DNA from: Mucor racemosus
Taxonomy: Eukaryota > Mucoromycota > Mucoromycetes > Mucorales > Mucoraceae
Length of the DNA stretch: 64,000 nt
Direction: 5' to 3'
Assembly: GCA_027405735.1 (NCBI GenBank)
Contig: JAPEHQ010000003.1
Coordinates: forward strand, 806,001 to 870,000
A program made the translations under genes and the position numbers. Shown here in pieces: positions 1 through 11,008 of the stretch; positions within the stretch are counted from its first letter, which is position 1; each line of letters starts with the position of its first letter. The notes under the pieces were generated by a model. The model did not search any database, was not told where the DNA came from, and saw only the letters and a program-made list of their open reading frames with translations.

Positions 1-1
1 A

Positions 2-1681
2 ATCAGAAAGCAAAAGCGTGAGGAAAATTTGTCAAAGCGTCGTAATATGAATATCCCAAGCGCGTCCATGTCTGACAGTGAAGACGATATTGAAGTTGAA
101 GATGACGTTAATGTAAGTTTAAAAAGGTTAATTATCCTACATGAATTCGAATCTAATTGACTTATTGCTCGATATATAGCTCCATGCTAATTTGGTTGCC
201 TTGATTAATGATGTTAATTCAAATGACGTCGAGAAGCAATATGATGCTACTACTAAATTTCGTAAATTGCTTTCCAAGGAAAAGAATCCCCCCATCAAGG
301 ATGTCATTAGCACAGGTGTTGTACCTAAATTCGTCGAATTCTTGAGATCCACACATGCTTTATTACAAGTAAGTTTGATTTTTTTACACTTAAAAAGGGA
401 AAAACATTCTAAATGATTCTATAGTTCGAAGCTGCATGGGCTTTAACCAATATTGCTTCTGGTTCCTCTGATCAAACTCAGGTTGTCATTGCATCTGGTG
501 CAGTTCCTATTTTCATCGAATTATTGAGCAGTAACATTCCCGATGTCAAAGAGCAAGTAAGTTTTAACATTTAGGTTCAAATATTGAGATCAATCCAATT
601 AACGATATATTTCAATTAGGCTGTTTGGGCTTTAGGTAATATTGCTGGTGATAGCGCCGTTTGCCGTGATTACGTCTTGGAACAAGGTGCTTTAATGCCA
701 TTGTTGGTTATTTTGAACGAACAGCACAAGTTAAGCATGTTGCGTAATGCTACTTGGACACTTTCCAACTTGTGTCGTGGTAAAAACCCTCAACCTGCAT
801 GGGAGATGGTTGTTCCTGCTTTGCCTGTTCTCGCTAAATTGATTTATTCCACTGATGAAGAAGTTTTGATTGATGCCTGTTGGGCTATTTCTTACTTGTC
901 TGATGGCTACAATGATAGAATTCAAGCTGTTATTGAATCTGGTGTTTGTCGTCGTCTTGTAGAATTATTGATGCACCCTAGTACTAGTGTTCAAACACCT
1001 GCTCTTCGTTCCGTTGGTAACATTGTTACTGGTGATGATTTACAAACTCAAGTCATCATCAATTGTGGTGTTTTAGGTGCTTTATCATCTCTTTTGGGTA
1101 GCTCCAAGGAAGCTATTCGTAAGGAAGCCTGTTGGACCGTTTCCAACATTACTGCCGGTAATACTGCTCAAATCGACGCTGTCATCGAAAGTAACATTAT
1201 TCCCCCCTTGGTTCACATCTTGGCTACTTCTGAATTCAAGACCCGTAAAGAAGCTTGTTGGGCTATTGTTAACGCTACTAGTGGTGGTCTCAACAAACCT
1301 GCTCAAATTCAATATATGGTCAACCAAGGTGTCATCAAGCCTTTGTGTGATGTATTGACCGGTATGGACAATAAAATCGTACAAGTTGCATTGGATGGTT
1401 TAGAAAACATTTTAAAGGTTGGAGATCAAGATCGCCCCAACGACCCTGAGGGTATCAATAGATATGCACTTTATATCGAAGAGTGTGGTGGTATGGAACT
1501 CATTCATCAATTGCAAACACATCAAAATGAAGAAGTTTACAAGAAGGCTTACCATATTATCGACCGCTATTATAATGATGAAGATGCCGAGGAGATGACA
1601 GATGAAGGACAACCTCAACAATCATTTAGTTTCCAATCAAACGTAGATGTTCCCCAAGGTGGATTTAATTTTGGTTCTTAA
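2..1681 (+). CDS. SRP1: Importin subunit alpha (karyopherin alpha), 5' partial
   Basis: Adaptor that binds classical nuclear localisation signals and joins importin beta for transport through the nuclear pore. Exons as read: 2-112, 180-368, 425-556, 620-1681; all junctions GT-AG and in phase, giving 497 residues. The first visible residues ([15 protein letters not shown]) are the end of the basic importin-beta-binding domain, so the start codon lies left of the window. The rest is a run of armadillo repeats with the signal-binding Trp/Asn ladder visible (WTLSNL, WAISYL, WTVSNI, WAIVNA). The acidic stretch [12 protein letters not shown] after the IBB is typical, and the C-terminus ends FNFGS. 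The last exon carries most of the ARM array without introns. Family assignment is firm; which paralog is not determined. Confidence 0.96.
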
Positions 1682-3653
1682 AAAAATTGGTACAATGTAC
1701 ATTTTTATTAATATTATTTTCTTAAATACACACACACACACCTTCCCCCCCCCCCACCCACACACACACATGAACGCAACCCCAATTTTAATCCATCTTC
1801 CCTTTTTCCCCTTCCTCTTTATTCAGCATTTATAGCAGTGCTATTGTATTTGCCATACTCTGAAGCACACTCATGTCTGTACCATCCACACACAAACAGA
1901 CACATCCCTCCCCTTTTTTTCCTATATAAATTCAATCAGATCCATTTATAATTTTTTTTTTTTTTATAATAAAAGAGAATATGCAAATATATTGATTTAT
2001 TTTTTTGATTTAAAAATTTTTCGATAAAAATTATCAATAAACTTAAAGCAAGCCTTCACTACAAGTATGTCCTTGGATTGCTGCTTTTTTGAATGATGTT
2101 TGTTTCGTAATTTGGATTTTGCTCTCTCAGTTACGGTGTGCCAGATTGTAAATTTCTATGAATGAAAAAAAAAAAAAAATTACTGCCTTGTAATCGATCA
2201 ATATATATATAATGCATACTTTTGATGAGGTCCCATTTGGAAAGATTTGATTTTGATTCATTTTCAAAATAATTTGCGTTAACTTTACAAAAGGAAAAAG
2301 ATAAAAAAAAAAAAAAGTATCCGATGTTCAGGTAGATGATAAAACTACCGAGAACTATTAAGCTATATTAAATTTTCGTTTCCATATCAAAGTTTTCATT
2401 AATTAAAACCTGAATATATGAAAATTAGTCAAAACTTTGAAATTCCCTAATGCTCAAGTTTGTTATAAAACCATAAAAAATAAGTATGACTCTTTAATTT
2501 TTCAATGCTATATGATAGCTATATACAATTTATTGCATTTGATTTGCATTGGTTTTAAAACGTTCCAAAGTTTTTAGCATCCTTAATATTTCGAAATGTA
2601 AAAGTTGCAGAATGACAGCTGCTTGTTTTAATCAGTTAAACAAACTGTATTAGGTCGTCATTTTTATTCCATATCTCTAGATGCCATAATATTTACAAAA
2701 TTTCCAGCTTCCCTTTGTATCAGTTTGCTTATTCAGGATGGAATATTATACCTGCCTGTGTAGGCTGAACTCATTTGGATCAATTTTGGTAGAAAAAAGC
2801 TGAATTTTTCTATCGGCATTCCCGAAAATAACGACTGGCTAACAAAATTACAATAAGGAGATAGCCCTATACTTTCAGAAAAAGTTACAATCCATAAGGA
2901 ATCTGCTCGAGCAAAAATTGAATTTTCATAATTTTCAATCTTCAAAATCGGAGCGTACCCTCCTTTCTATAACTAACCTCATCCTAAACGCTTTTTAGAA
3001 TATACCTTAGGCACCGCTAAACAGATATAAATTGGCCATATTATACTAACCATTCCTAAATTTATTCTATATCTCACGAGAGACGCAAAGACAGGTAAAA
3101 TTCATTGCTTTCTCCTTGAAAACTGGGTCTCACTTTTCGTCTCTGTTTTGCTTTTTTTCATTAAATAACATCAAGAAAAAATCATATGGAAACGTACCTG
3201 CAATGTTCAGCTTTAACCCCAAAATAAGTATCCAGAAATATCCTATTTCTAGTAGTTGATATAGCATTTCAGCGCTAATGTTTCAGATTTTTACAAGTAT
3301 TTCACTGCTAAAAATTAGAAACTTTGAATCTTCATATCTCTACGAAAAATTAAGTTATACTAACAATTTATAATAATAAAACTTACTTGTTTTAAAGTGC
3401 TCTATAACATATTTCAGTATGAAAAAAAAATCAGAGCACTTTTTTTTATTTCTTTTTTTTTTTGACATTTTTGTAGTAGATTTCAAAGTATCCATAAAAT
3501 TGATCAGCAATTTTTTTACATTCATGTCATTGAGCTCTTTGAGCTCTACTGAACCCAACTTAGTTTTTTAAAAATATTGATTTTTTGTGGAGATATCTTA
3601 AAAAATGTGTACAAAGAGATACCTTCGCTTCTAGCTTCAATTTTTCCCCTGTA
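1682..3653. other. Intergenic: importin 3' flank, then AT-rich DNA without genes
   Basis: Directly after the stop come a CA-rich/poly-C microsatellite (about 1728-1770) and several A/T runs, fitting a 3' UTR. From about 2.0 to 3.65 kb I see only short chance reading frames and degenerate AT-rich DNA. No coding signature, tRNA or bounded repeat was recognised. Confidence 0.6.
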
Positions 3654-4149
3654 CAGTCGTGATTCGATTTAGTGGGCTCGTAAATAACGGATTTTCGATT
3701 TAATGGACAGTTTAAAACCTCCCTTTTTTTTTCATAATTTTACTGCCTAAATCCACTGAATCGATTCAGTGGATAGTGGACAATTTCGTTTCTACCAGTT
3801 CACCATATTAGTAAAATATAAACACTATGGGATAAAACTGTATTTAGCCGTTAATAGCTTGATCTGATAGCCATGAAATTAGAAGAAATATGGAGAATAA
3901 CCAAATCACGTGCCTAATTTACCTCAGTTTTTTAATAATTTTCTTATTATCCATTGTTTAATTTAGTTGTTCGAATATGAAAAGCCTTTATGATTACTCT
4001 TTCCCAAATCTGGCTGGCTCATATGAGATTTATATTTGACAGAATTCCCATTATACCTACAGCGATACTGGCCAATATCTGATCCAATGTTCATCAGACC
4101 ATCGGTGAGGATCAATGCCATTCCCTCCTGTAGTCCGTTTAGTATAGTA

Positions 4150-4305
4150 TACTTTAGTTCGTTTAGTTTAGTTTAGTTTCATTTTTCTTATATTTTATCA
4201 GTATATATTTATCCAATTTTATTTCAATCGCACCCGCCTCTTCACTGTGACCCTTTACTCTTGGTGTACACGGCTCAATCAATAAACAAAATTTTAAAAA
4301 AAAGC
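4150..4305 (+). repeat. 3' end of a retroelement, probably LINE or SINE type
   Basis: This stretch and 47210-47385 share a block reading roughly cacc-cctcttc, then ctttactcttg, then gtacacgg-tcaatcaataaaca, and both end in an A-rich tail. A shared 3' part followed by A-rich DNA is what target-primed retrotransposition leaves behind. No coding part is attached here. Confidence 0.5.
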
Positions 4306-4385
4306 CTTTATTAACAACATTATTTAATAATATAAATTAGTAACGCCTTTTTATTCTCAGTTTTTGATCCAACATTACGGAAAAT

Positions 4386-5398
4386 CAGCGTTCGCAAAAT
4401 GACCGAGCCCAAGCGAGCGCAAGCAATTTCAGCAAGCATTTGCCGAGCCTGAAATATTCGAAAGTTACTCAAGCAAGCCCAAGCCTAAGCAACGGCTCGT
4501 CGAGCTGTTGCATATCGAGCATTCTCAGTTTTAAAAGCAAGCAAGCAAGCATAAATTAAGAATTATTTAATTTTTCAAAAGGTCAAGCAAGTCGAGTACG
4601 AGCATATAAGCAAGCGATCAAATCCGAGTGCAAGCACAAGCATGGTGCTATATATTTTCAGCCTAATATTGGTTCAAAATGTGATGCATTTTGACATTTT
4701 TAAAGCAAGAATTACAGTACGTAAATTGAATAAATTTTCCCTGTGTTACATGCTTGCTTACTTGATTTGAAAGCAAGCAAGCAGGTTTACATACATGCAA
4801 GCAAGCCTATTTCAATTTAAAGCATTTCGAGCAAGCATACAAGCAAGCTCTCGATGTTTTCGTCGAGCGCCAAGCAGGAAATTGCTTAAAAAATTTAATC
4901 AAGCAAGCCTGTTATATCAAAAGATACTAATATAAAAATACTCTGCTAAAAGATACATTTTATTAATTCATTGATGCTTCGTATTTATATGTTTTCTAAA
5001 TGGTTATATGATTATCAATATTATTAATGAATTGCCGGGTATTGAGGTACTTGATATGATTTGGGAACAAATCATATACAATGGAATTTGTGGAATTGGG
5101 AATCTGTGATTGTATCATTTGAATAAGATGTAGGATTGCTTATGTTTCATTGCTACGGATTGTTCCTGAATGTTCCTGATAGTCGCTGTTAATGCTAGTG
5201 GCTATGTATGACATTTAGTATGAGTTGCTAAATGTCATGCCATGTTGGATTTCAATAGTTGTTCTTGGATTTCTATATCTGGGTAAACTTATGATATATC
5301 AAAGCCAAAGCAAGTACTAACCTGGAAAGGCGCAATTCAAGCGAGCCCGAGCATAGGGCTCGCTCGCGTGCTTATGCTCGCACTGCTTAATTGCGATT
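4386..5398. mobile_element. hAT-like non-autonomous element, copy 1 (contains a solo LTR)
   Basis: The left end CAGCGTTCGCAAAATG fits the hAT terminus YARNG followed by a TNNCAA-type tract. Both ends are packed with AGCAAGC/GAGC(G) words. The same element recurs at 58684-60373. A 12-bp direct repeat, ATTACGGAAAAT, flanks it at 4374-4385 and 5399-5410; hAT elements normally duplicate 8 bp (CGGAAAAT would fit), so the right boundary is uncertain by a few bases. Comparison with copy 2 shows that 4910-5301 is a later insertion. Confidence 0.6.
4910..5301. mobile_element. Solo LTR (family B), 392 bp, target duplication AAGCC
   Basis: Begins TGTTATATCA and ends TGATATATCA (the TG...CA rule), and is flanked by AAGCC at 4905-4909 and 5302-5306. 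The uninterrupted hAT-like copy at 60.3 kb gives the empty site directly (caagcaagccaaagcaag). It carries GTATTTATATGTTTT at 4981-4995, a motif shared with two other LTR families in this window. Confidence 0.85.
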
Positions 5399-5698
5399 AT
5401 TACGGAAAATGATTTATTCGATTTAGTGGAAAATTCGATTTAATAGACACTTTTCTCCCTCCCAACAATTCCACTAAATCGAATTACGACTGTACACAAA
5501 AACCCATTTTCATGAAGAAACCAGGAGTATCTATCAAGGCAAATATCATTATATTACATTTTTTGTGAGATAAAAATGTTGTAGAAAGTATTCATACAAA
5601 CTTTTTTATATCTAGGTTTAATGATCTGAGTAGTGGATTCAGGTAACAATTTTAGTACATCTTCTGTCCACCTTCCGTCCATCTTTCGTCCATGTCCT

Positions 5699-5790
5699 GT
5701 CCACCTTTTGTTGTTGCTTGCGCCCAACAGTTCACCTCCCGTCCACCTTTTGTTGTTGCTTGCGCCCAACAGTTCACCTCCCGTCCACCT
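5699..5790. repeat. 42-bp tandem repeat, two copies plus a partial third
   Basis: Units begin gtccaccttttgttgttgct at 5699 and 5741, with a third start (gtccacct) at 5783; the two full units are identical. Shorter gtccacctt/gtccatctt words precede them. In the minus frame the unit reads RWTGGELLGASNNK, but no gene surrounds it. Confidence 0.85.
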
Positions 5791-5876
5791 CACATCCACC
5801 CCTTCTATTTAAAAAAATTCCCAATGTCCTCAGACCTCAGACTCACAAATAACTCTTAGACATTCTCAGGCGGCTT

Positions 5877-6107
5877 GTGTGTGTTTTTTTTGGGGAAGAT
5901 TTGGATCCAGAGAATAAACTCATGTGCGAACGGAAAATCGACGCACTGCCCGATGTTGAGATTTACTATATAAACAACGTACCTACAGAACCTTTTCTGG
6001 TGGTGGCCAGGAACCGCATCAAGCTTTTTCCATTCCGATATCAGCTATACCGCCGTAGTAGTAGTGAAGAAGCATCAATATCGAGAAGCAACCAACTTGT
6101 ACGTTAG
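5877..6107 (+). other. Orphan reading frame, possible gene remnant
   Basis: An open frame of 76 codons. Residues after about 10 (EDLDPENKLMCERKIDALPD onward) look protein-like, and the DNA is less AT-rich than its surroundings. No family is recognised. It lies between a tandem repeat and a solo LTR, so it may be a captured or decayed exon rather than a working gene. Confidence 0.25.
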
Positions 6108-6279
6108 TACTCTTGGGTTATCTACTTACATACCCTTATCCCAAATTCCAAATTTGAAAAGAAATGACAAAAATCTTGTTTTCTCTACAAAAAATACAGC
6201 TAGAAGGTTCAATAATGGTTCAATTTATAGACAATTTTATTTATTGAGCATTATTTGCATTATTAATTTTTGAAATATG

Positions 6280-6827
6280 TGTTTAAATATACACAATGAA
6301 TAACTAGAAAATAAAGTTAAAACTAGATATATTTATTGAGTATATTGTAGGTAAAAAAGATAATGAATCCATCTCGAACGACATCAGGATTCAGGGTATT
6401 TATATGTTTTGGAAGCGTGGATATAGAGTCTACAATACAGAATGTATGAAAGAATGATATCATGGTCTTGAAGAGCTTGTTGATTACAACATGATGATAT
6501 ACTAGATTGGCCAGAGCAAGTTTAGTAAGATACGACCAAGTTAAATATATAGGATGTTCATGCTTGATTAACTTTAGACAGTGAATGTTTATACAAATGG
6601 AATAGCTGAATTCCATTTTCAGGAACGAGTTCATGATTGGCTCACTTCAGGATCTCAGGCTACACCATTTCATTATAGATTAAATGTAACATTACTAAAT
6701 GAAATAAAATTGGCATACATCATTATCACCTCATACTCATCATTCTATGCTAAGAATCATATCTAAATAACCCTTTGAGCACTTCTACCAGTAATACATG
6801 TACCCAGTCTAGTCTATGTCCTAAACA
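6280..6827 (+). mobile_element. Solo LTR (family A), copy 1, target duplication ATATG
   Basis: 548 bp, beginning TGTTTAAATATACACAATGA and ending AGTCTATGTCCTAAACA, with ATATG at 6275-6279 and 6828-6832. Five further copies lie at 41328, 43534, 44503, 45581 and 59004. A TATA-like GTATTTATATGTTTT (6396-6410) and an AATAAA in the 3' third fit an LTR read left to right. Confidence 0.93.
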
Positions 6828-6848
6828 ATATGCTTATAAAAAGTGATA

Positions 6849-6921
6849 CAGTGGCTTCCAAAACCCTTCCAATGTTTTCATTCAAAATTTCAAAACATTG
6901 AAAGGGTTTTGGAAGCCACTG
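6849..6921. mobile_element. 73-bp palindromic Tc1/mariner MITE
   Basis: A near-perfect hairpin: CAGTGGCTTCCAAAACCCTT at the left and its inverse at the right, with a 5-15 base loop and flanking TA (6847-6848, 6922-6923). The inner part (CATTGAAAGGGTTTTG...CACTG) matches the right terminus of the Tc1-type transposon at 39337-40974 apart from the middle bases, so this is probably a deletion derivative of a sister family. Confidence 0.85.
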
Positions 6922-8087
6922 TATATGTGTATATGATTTATCGAGACTTTGTAAATTAAAATCATAATGTACACGAGTCAGTTTTGCCGTTTTAACAAAA
7001 TCTGAGGTCATTTAGATGGAAAAAAGTTGGATTTGATTTCCTGAAAAAAAAAGGTGAATTCTGGAGTGTAACTTTTCCGAATACTGAGTTTTTTCAAGAT
7101 TGAAAAGTTGAAAGTATGCAAAACTAACAAAACGAATATTGTCCAATTTTATCAGTTTAATAACGCGACTTAAATGATCTTTCAAATTTTTGTATTTCTA
7201 CACAATAAAGTATGAATTAAATCCTTCATTGTATATCAAAGGTTAATATATCTATCACTTTATGTAATGTATGAATTCTATATCTTATCATCATGAAAGT
7301 CTCCACTTTTTTCTCGGCAATAAAAGAATCAAAACAAATTCTGTAGCATATTCGTTATGAACTTGATAGTCTATCAGAGTTTGAAAAAAGTGCCAGAACA
7401 ACATATAGACCTTCTAAACTAAATGGAAAGCGTACTTTTAAAATGATGCAGTATGTGTGATGGGAGTGCGTTATTTCGAGAAGACTTTGTTAGTAATAAA
7501 TAGTAATAATTTACTTTACACATGTTATAACTCTCCATATTTAAACATAGCAATCAACGGTTATTTATATCGTATGAATGCATTTTAAGTTTTAAAGCCA
7601 CACTTTTTTAAAACGAATTTGCTTTGTAGCACCATCACATATTACTAGCGTGATTGCTGAGGCACTATTGAAACATATTGTGTTATCGTTTTATTGACTA
7701 TTTTAAAATGCCAAGACCCGTGCTCCTGATTTTGAGCGAATTGTTTTCATGAGAAAACTCAATGTCAGTATTATGAAGAAACTGCAGCATTGAAAATGTT
7801 AGCCAATTCATCAGTGTTCCCTAAAGAAATAATTTCTTCACGTTATTATGCTAACCATATGTATTTAAATCCTGTATGTGTACCGCAAAAGCATTTTTAT
7901 TAACATTTCGGGCTATTTTACCTAAATTTGTACACTTAAATTGCCGCAAAATAAACTCATATAGCATTATATAAAAATAAACTCAAGATGTATGACGAAT
8001 CAAAGGATTACTACAAACATTATAAATAAGAGATGCAATATACCAGGTATGAGAAATTGTATTTCTTTCTTTTGCTTAATTTTAACA
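6922..8087. other. Intergenic, no gene seen
   Basis: AT-rich, only short chance frames. Positions 6935-6964 share about 30 bp (tcgagactttgtaaattaaa core) with 57083-57112 in the LINE region. The 10-mer GGAGTGTAAC occurs at about 7062. The last 100 bp before 8088 would be the promoter and leader of the WW gene; a pyrimidine-rich tract precedes the start codon. Confidence 0.5.
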
Positions 8088-9158
8088 ATGTCTGGCCCTT
8101 TACCTTCTGGATGGGAAGCTCGTCAAGCACCTAATGGTCAATAGTAAGTTTTAACTATACATGCCATCAATGTTAAACTAGCGAAACCAACAAAAAACAT
8201 TATAAGCTATTATATCGATCATAGTAATCAAACCACTACTTGGGAGGATCCTCGTCAAGGCAACAGAGGTTATGACGTCCCTCCACCTAACTATGGCGGT
8301 TATCCTCAGCAACAACAGCAACAAGCATATCCACCCCCTCAAGGTTATAACCAAGGATATCAACAGCCACCTCAAGGGTACCAACAACCTTCTCAAGGCT
8401 ATCAGCAGCCGTCTCAAAATGAATACAGAGGCTATCCTTCTCCTCAACAACAAGCACCTCAACAACAACAACAACAACAACCACAACAAAAAGCTGGCAT
8501 GTCTACTGGTATGAAAGTTGCTGCAGGTCTTGCGGTAGCAGGCTTGGCTGGTTTTGCTATTCATGAAGTAGTTGAACACGAAGAAAATGAAAATGACCGT
8601 ATTACTCGCCTTGAGCAAGAAGAAAGAGATGATAGATATAGTAAATTGTGTGATATTGATGACCTGTTTTATATGATTATTAATTGTTTTAATTTAGATG
8701 ATAATCGTGGTTATAATGAAGGCTATGGCGGCGGCGGCTATGGTGGAGGTGGTTATGGAGGAGGAGGATATAATGAAGGTGAAAACACTACTATTATTAA
8801 TCAAGACAATGGATGGTTTGGAGATGATAAGCAAACAATTATCCAAACAGGTATATTTTACCCTTTTTAGGCTTTTTAATAAAAACTGAGTACTGATTGA
8901 TAACACTATATTTAGATCAATATGGTGATACGATTACAACTGAGAAAAAGGATGGATGGTTTCACGATGAAACAACAGGTACACTCACATTAAAAAAAAA
9001 AGGTCATTAACGTATAACAATTGTACTTACATTTGCATAATTAGTAACTGAAACCGATCAATATGGAAATACTACTGTTGTAAGTTTGATGTTATTTTAC
9101 TTTTTTAACATTCATTATTAACATTTTACAATAGCAAGAGGATTCAGACTGGTTTTAA
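8088..9158 (+). CDS. WW-domain protein with glycine-zipper-like segment and repeated WF tail
   Basis: 254 residues from six exons (8088-8143, 8207-8640, 8698-8850, 8916-8978, 9045-9079, 9135-9158), all in phase. The N-terminus (PLPSGWEARQAPNGQYYYID...TTTWEDPR) is a complete WW domain, residues about 4-35, which binds proline-rich ligands; both signature Trp are present. A Pro/Gln/Tyr/Gly-rich low-complexity stretch follows. Next comes a small-residue hydrophobic segment (MKVAAGLAVAGLAGFAIHEV), perhaps membrane-associated. Then come a Gly/Tyr repeat (GYGGGG type) and three degenerate units ending DNGWF, DGWF and DSDWF. The last two exons are only 35 and 24 nt. A similar WW plus glycine-zipper layout occurs in uncharacterised fungal proteins; function unknown. 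Confidence 0.85.
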
Positions 9159-9456
9159 CATGAAAATTAAGGAGATTTTGTGCTCTATAATGAGATTGAC
9201 AGATTATTATACATATAGCGTGGCAATCTTATAATATACAACAGGTTGATTTTTACACTGTTCTTCCTTGGTAAATAAATGTGTCCCTTTTATTCTCCCC
9301 TTATTTTTTTTTAAAAAAACAACCCCCTCCCTATATGGTGTATGTGTTTATAAGAATGTTACAATGTATAGTCTAAAAGATGAACAATTTTTTTTGTTTA
9401 TTTTATTAAATGTAATGTATGTTTATATGTGTATGAACGAATGAACGAATGAATCT

Positions 9457-10536
9457 TTATGCACAAGAATCCATATTTCTTCTTTCGCCAAATTGAACAA
9501 CACGATGTTGATTTAATTCAGATAGCATGGTTTGTAATGATGGTAATCTTTGATTTTTAAAACTTGGTTCTGGCGATGGACTTGGCGGTAAACCTCTTAA
9601 TTGCATAGCTTGTGTAGCTAATAAATTTAAGTTATCGTTACCATGATCTATTGTTTCGTTGTTATTATTATTAGTAGCAATTGTTGTCATTATTTTAGGT
9701 GGCTGTAATGTCTTTTGTCTTTTTGCTGCTGTTGTTGTATGTTGATGGTAAGAAGGTTTTCTCTTAATAGGGGGACTTGGGGGGAGTTGATTCAATTGAC
9801 CAGCAATTTTCTTTTTGGATTTACTTGGAGCCATAAATGCTTGTTGACGTTGTCGCGTTTCAATAATTGCTTGCTGTTGTCTTTTAGCTTTTTGGGCAGA
9901 TAAATCATTTACATTTGATGATAACCATCTATATAAAAGTGATTTTTGATGTGGTATAAATTGGCATCTACTATGAAAAACGGTTTAATTTTTTTTTCTT
10001 ATCTCAAGGATTTTTTTTACAACGTACTCTTTTATTGTTGATGATGACGAAGACAATGAAGAAGCTGTGGATGTTAAAGTGGATGTTGAAGATGGAGACA
10101 ATGATGGTAGTGCTGTGAATAACCATTCGTCGCCATAAAGTGATTCGAATTGAAGATCGCGTTCCACAAGTACGTGATAAGTCAAAGCATGTTGCCACTG
10201 GTCGCACTGAATATTGTTGAGGAGAGGTTCAGCCACTCTACCGAGGATTTCATCTATTGATAATTTACATAATTCAGCCAAACCATAGCAATTAAATAAA
10301 CGAGCAATGTGAGGCACTGTTCGTGTCATCACAAAGATTTGCCCCGTTTTTTTATTCTTTATAAAATCATTTGGTGCTGCTTTAAATATTTGATGAATTT
10401 CTGATGTCTTTTTTGTTAGGTTATTTTTGCAATAAATTGTATTGATTTCATCTAAACAAAAATAGTGATACAAATTATAAGTATATAAACAAAATGGTTT
10501 TAACGATAAACCAAATGTCCCTAAAATGATGGTCAT
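9457..10536 (-). CDS. Unrecognised protein, probably nuclear
   Basis: 340 residues in two exons (10536-10028, 9970-9457; intron donor GTACGT, 57 bp). The N-terminal half is globular-looking, with conserved-looking stretches (KNKKTGQIFVMTRTVPHIAR, LVERDLQFESLYGDEW). Then come a Ser/Thr run, a basic Gln-rich helix (SAQKAKRQQQAIIETRQRQQ), a lysine patch (APSKSKKK), a second basic cluster (PPIKRKPSY...AAKRQKT) resembling a bipartite nuclear signal, and a short hydrophobic/proline tail (QLRGLPPSPSPEP). No family recognised. The start is the first ATG after a CT-rich leader, with a TATA motif about 75 bp upstream. Divergent to Spt8. It could be a regulatory factor, but that is inference. Confidence 0.72.
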
Positions 10537-11008
10537 TATAAAATAGTAAACTAAGAGAAGAAAGAGAAGAAAGAAAGAAAGAAAGGTGTTAAAAAAAGGG
10601 GTGGGATACTCTTTATATATAAGGGAGAGAGGAATACAAAAGGGATAAGTTCTTTGATGATGGTTAAAAAAAGTTCATATATATAAGGAGGGGAATGATG
10701 TGCTGTACTCTAGCAGGGAAGATCCATACAAATCAATTTATCTGTCAGTAAGAGGGGTTGTTTAGCCTTGTTAAGATTTTCAACCCCTTAAAAATTATCT
10801 TTTTACCCAATCTCCTACTTTCCTTGAAACAAACTTGTCATCAATTAAGTATATATGATGTTTCAGGTTGCTGCTACATAGTCACCAGCTTATGGAAAAT
10901 GCTGCTGACTACATACACTTTTAGAAATGATGAAAGGCGCGTGCATGATAAAATATAGAAAAATTCTTTTTTTTTTTCTTTCTTGCTTTAAAACGCATTA
11001 ATACGAAA
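10537..11008. promoter_or_regulatory. Divergent intergenic promoter region
   Basis: 472 bp between the start codons of the unrecognised gene (-) and Spt8 (+). It contains GA/CT-rich tracts, a TATA-like site for the minus gene, a second tatatataagg near 10680 and a poly-T run just before the Spt8 start. No coding content seen. Confidence 0.5.
10605..10625 (-). promoter_or_regulatory. TATA-like element upstream of the unrecognised gene
   Basis: Read on the minus strand the site is TATATATAAAG, about 70-85 bp before the start codon at 10536. It is followed toward the gene by a CT-rich leader, a common fungal promoter layout. It lies in the 472-bp divergent interval shared with Spt8. Confidence 0.45.

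Larger units (their letters stand above)
3654..5492. mobile_element. Tc1/mariner-pogo-like non-autonomous DNA transposon with nested insertions
   Basis: The two ends are inverted repeats: left CAGTCGTGATTCGATTTAGT, right the reverse complement with one mismatch over 22 bp. Both are flanked by TA (3652-3653 and 5493-5494), the target duplication of this superfamily. Short subterminal copies of a CGATTTA-GTGG type motif recur at both ends (about 3663-3775 and 5411-5480). No transposase frame survives inside. The interior contains a hAT-like element (4386-5398) and a retroelement 3' tail (about 4150-4305). The pogo-like label rests on terminus and TA duplication only. Confidence 0.75.
5493..6279. 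other. Intergenic with tandem repeat and an orphan reading frame
   Basis: Holds a 42-bp tandem repeat (5699-5790) and an unrecognised reading frame (5877-6107); the rest is unremarkable AT-rich DNA up to the solo LTR at 6280. Confidence 0.5.

Noticed and set aside
8178..8618. Leu/Arg-rich minus-strand frame opposite the WW gene
   Set aside because: Antisense of the Gln/Pro-rich stretch; the plus strand has a clear domain and consistent exon phases.
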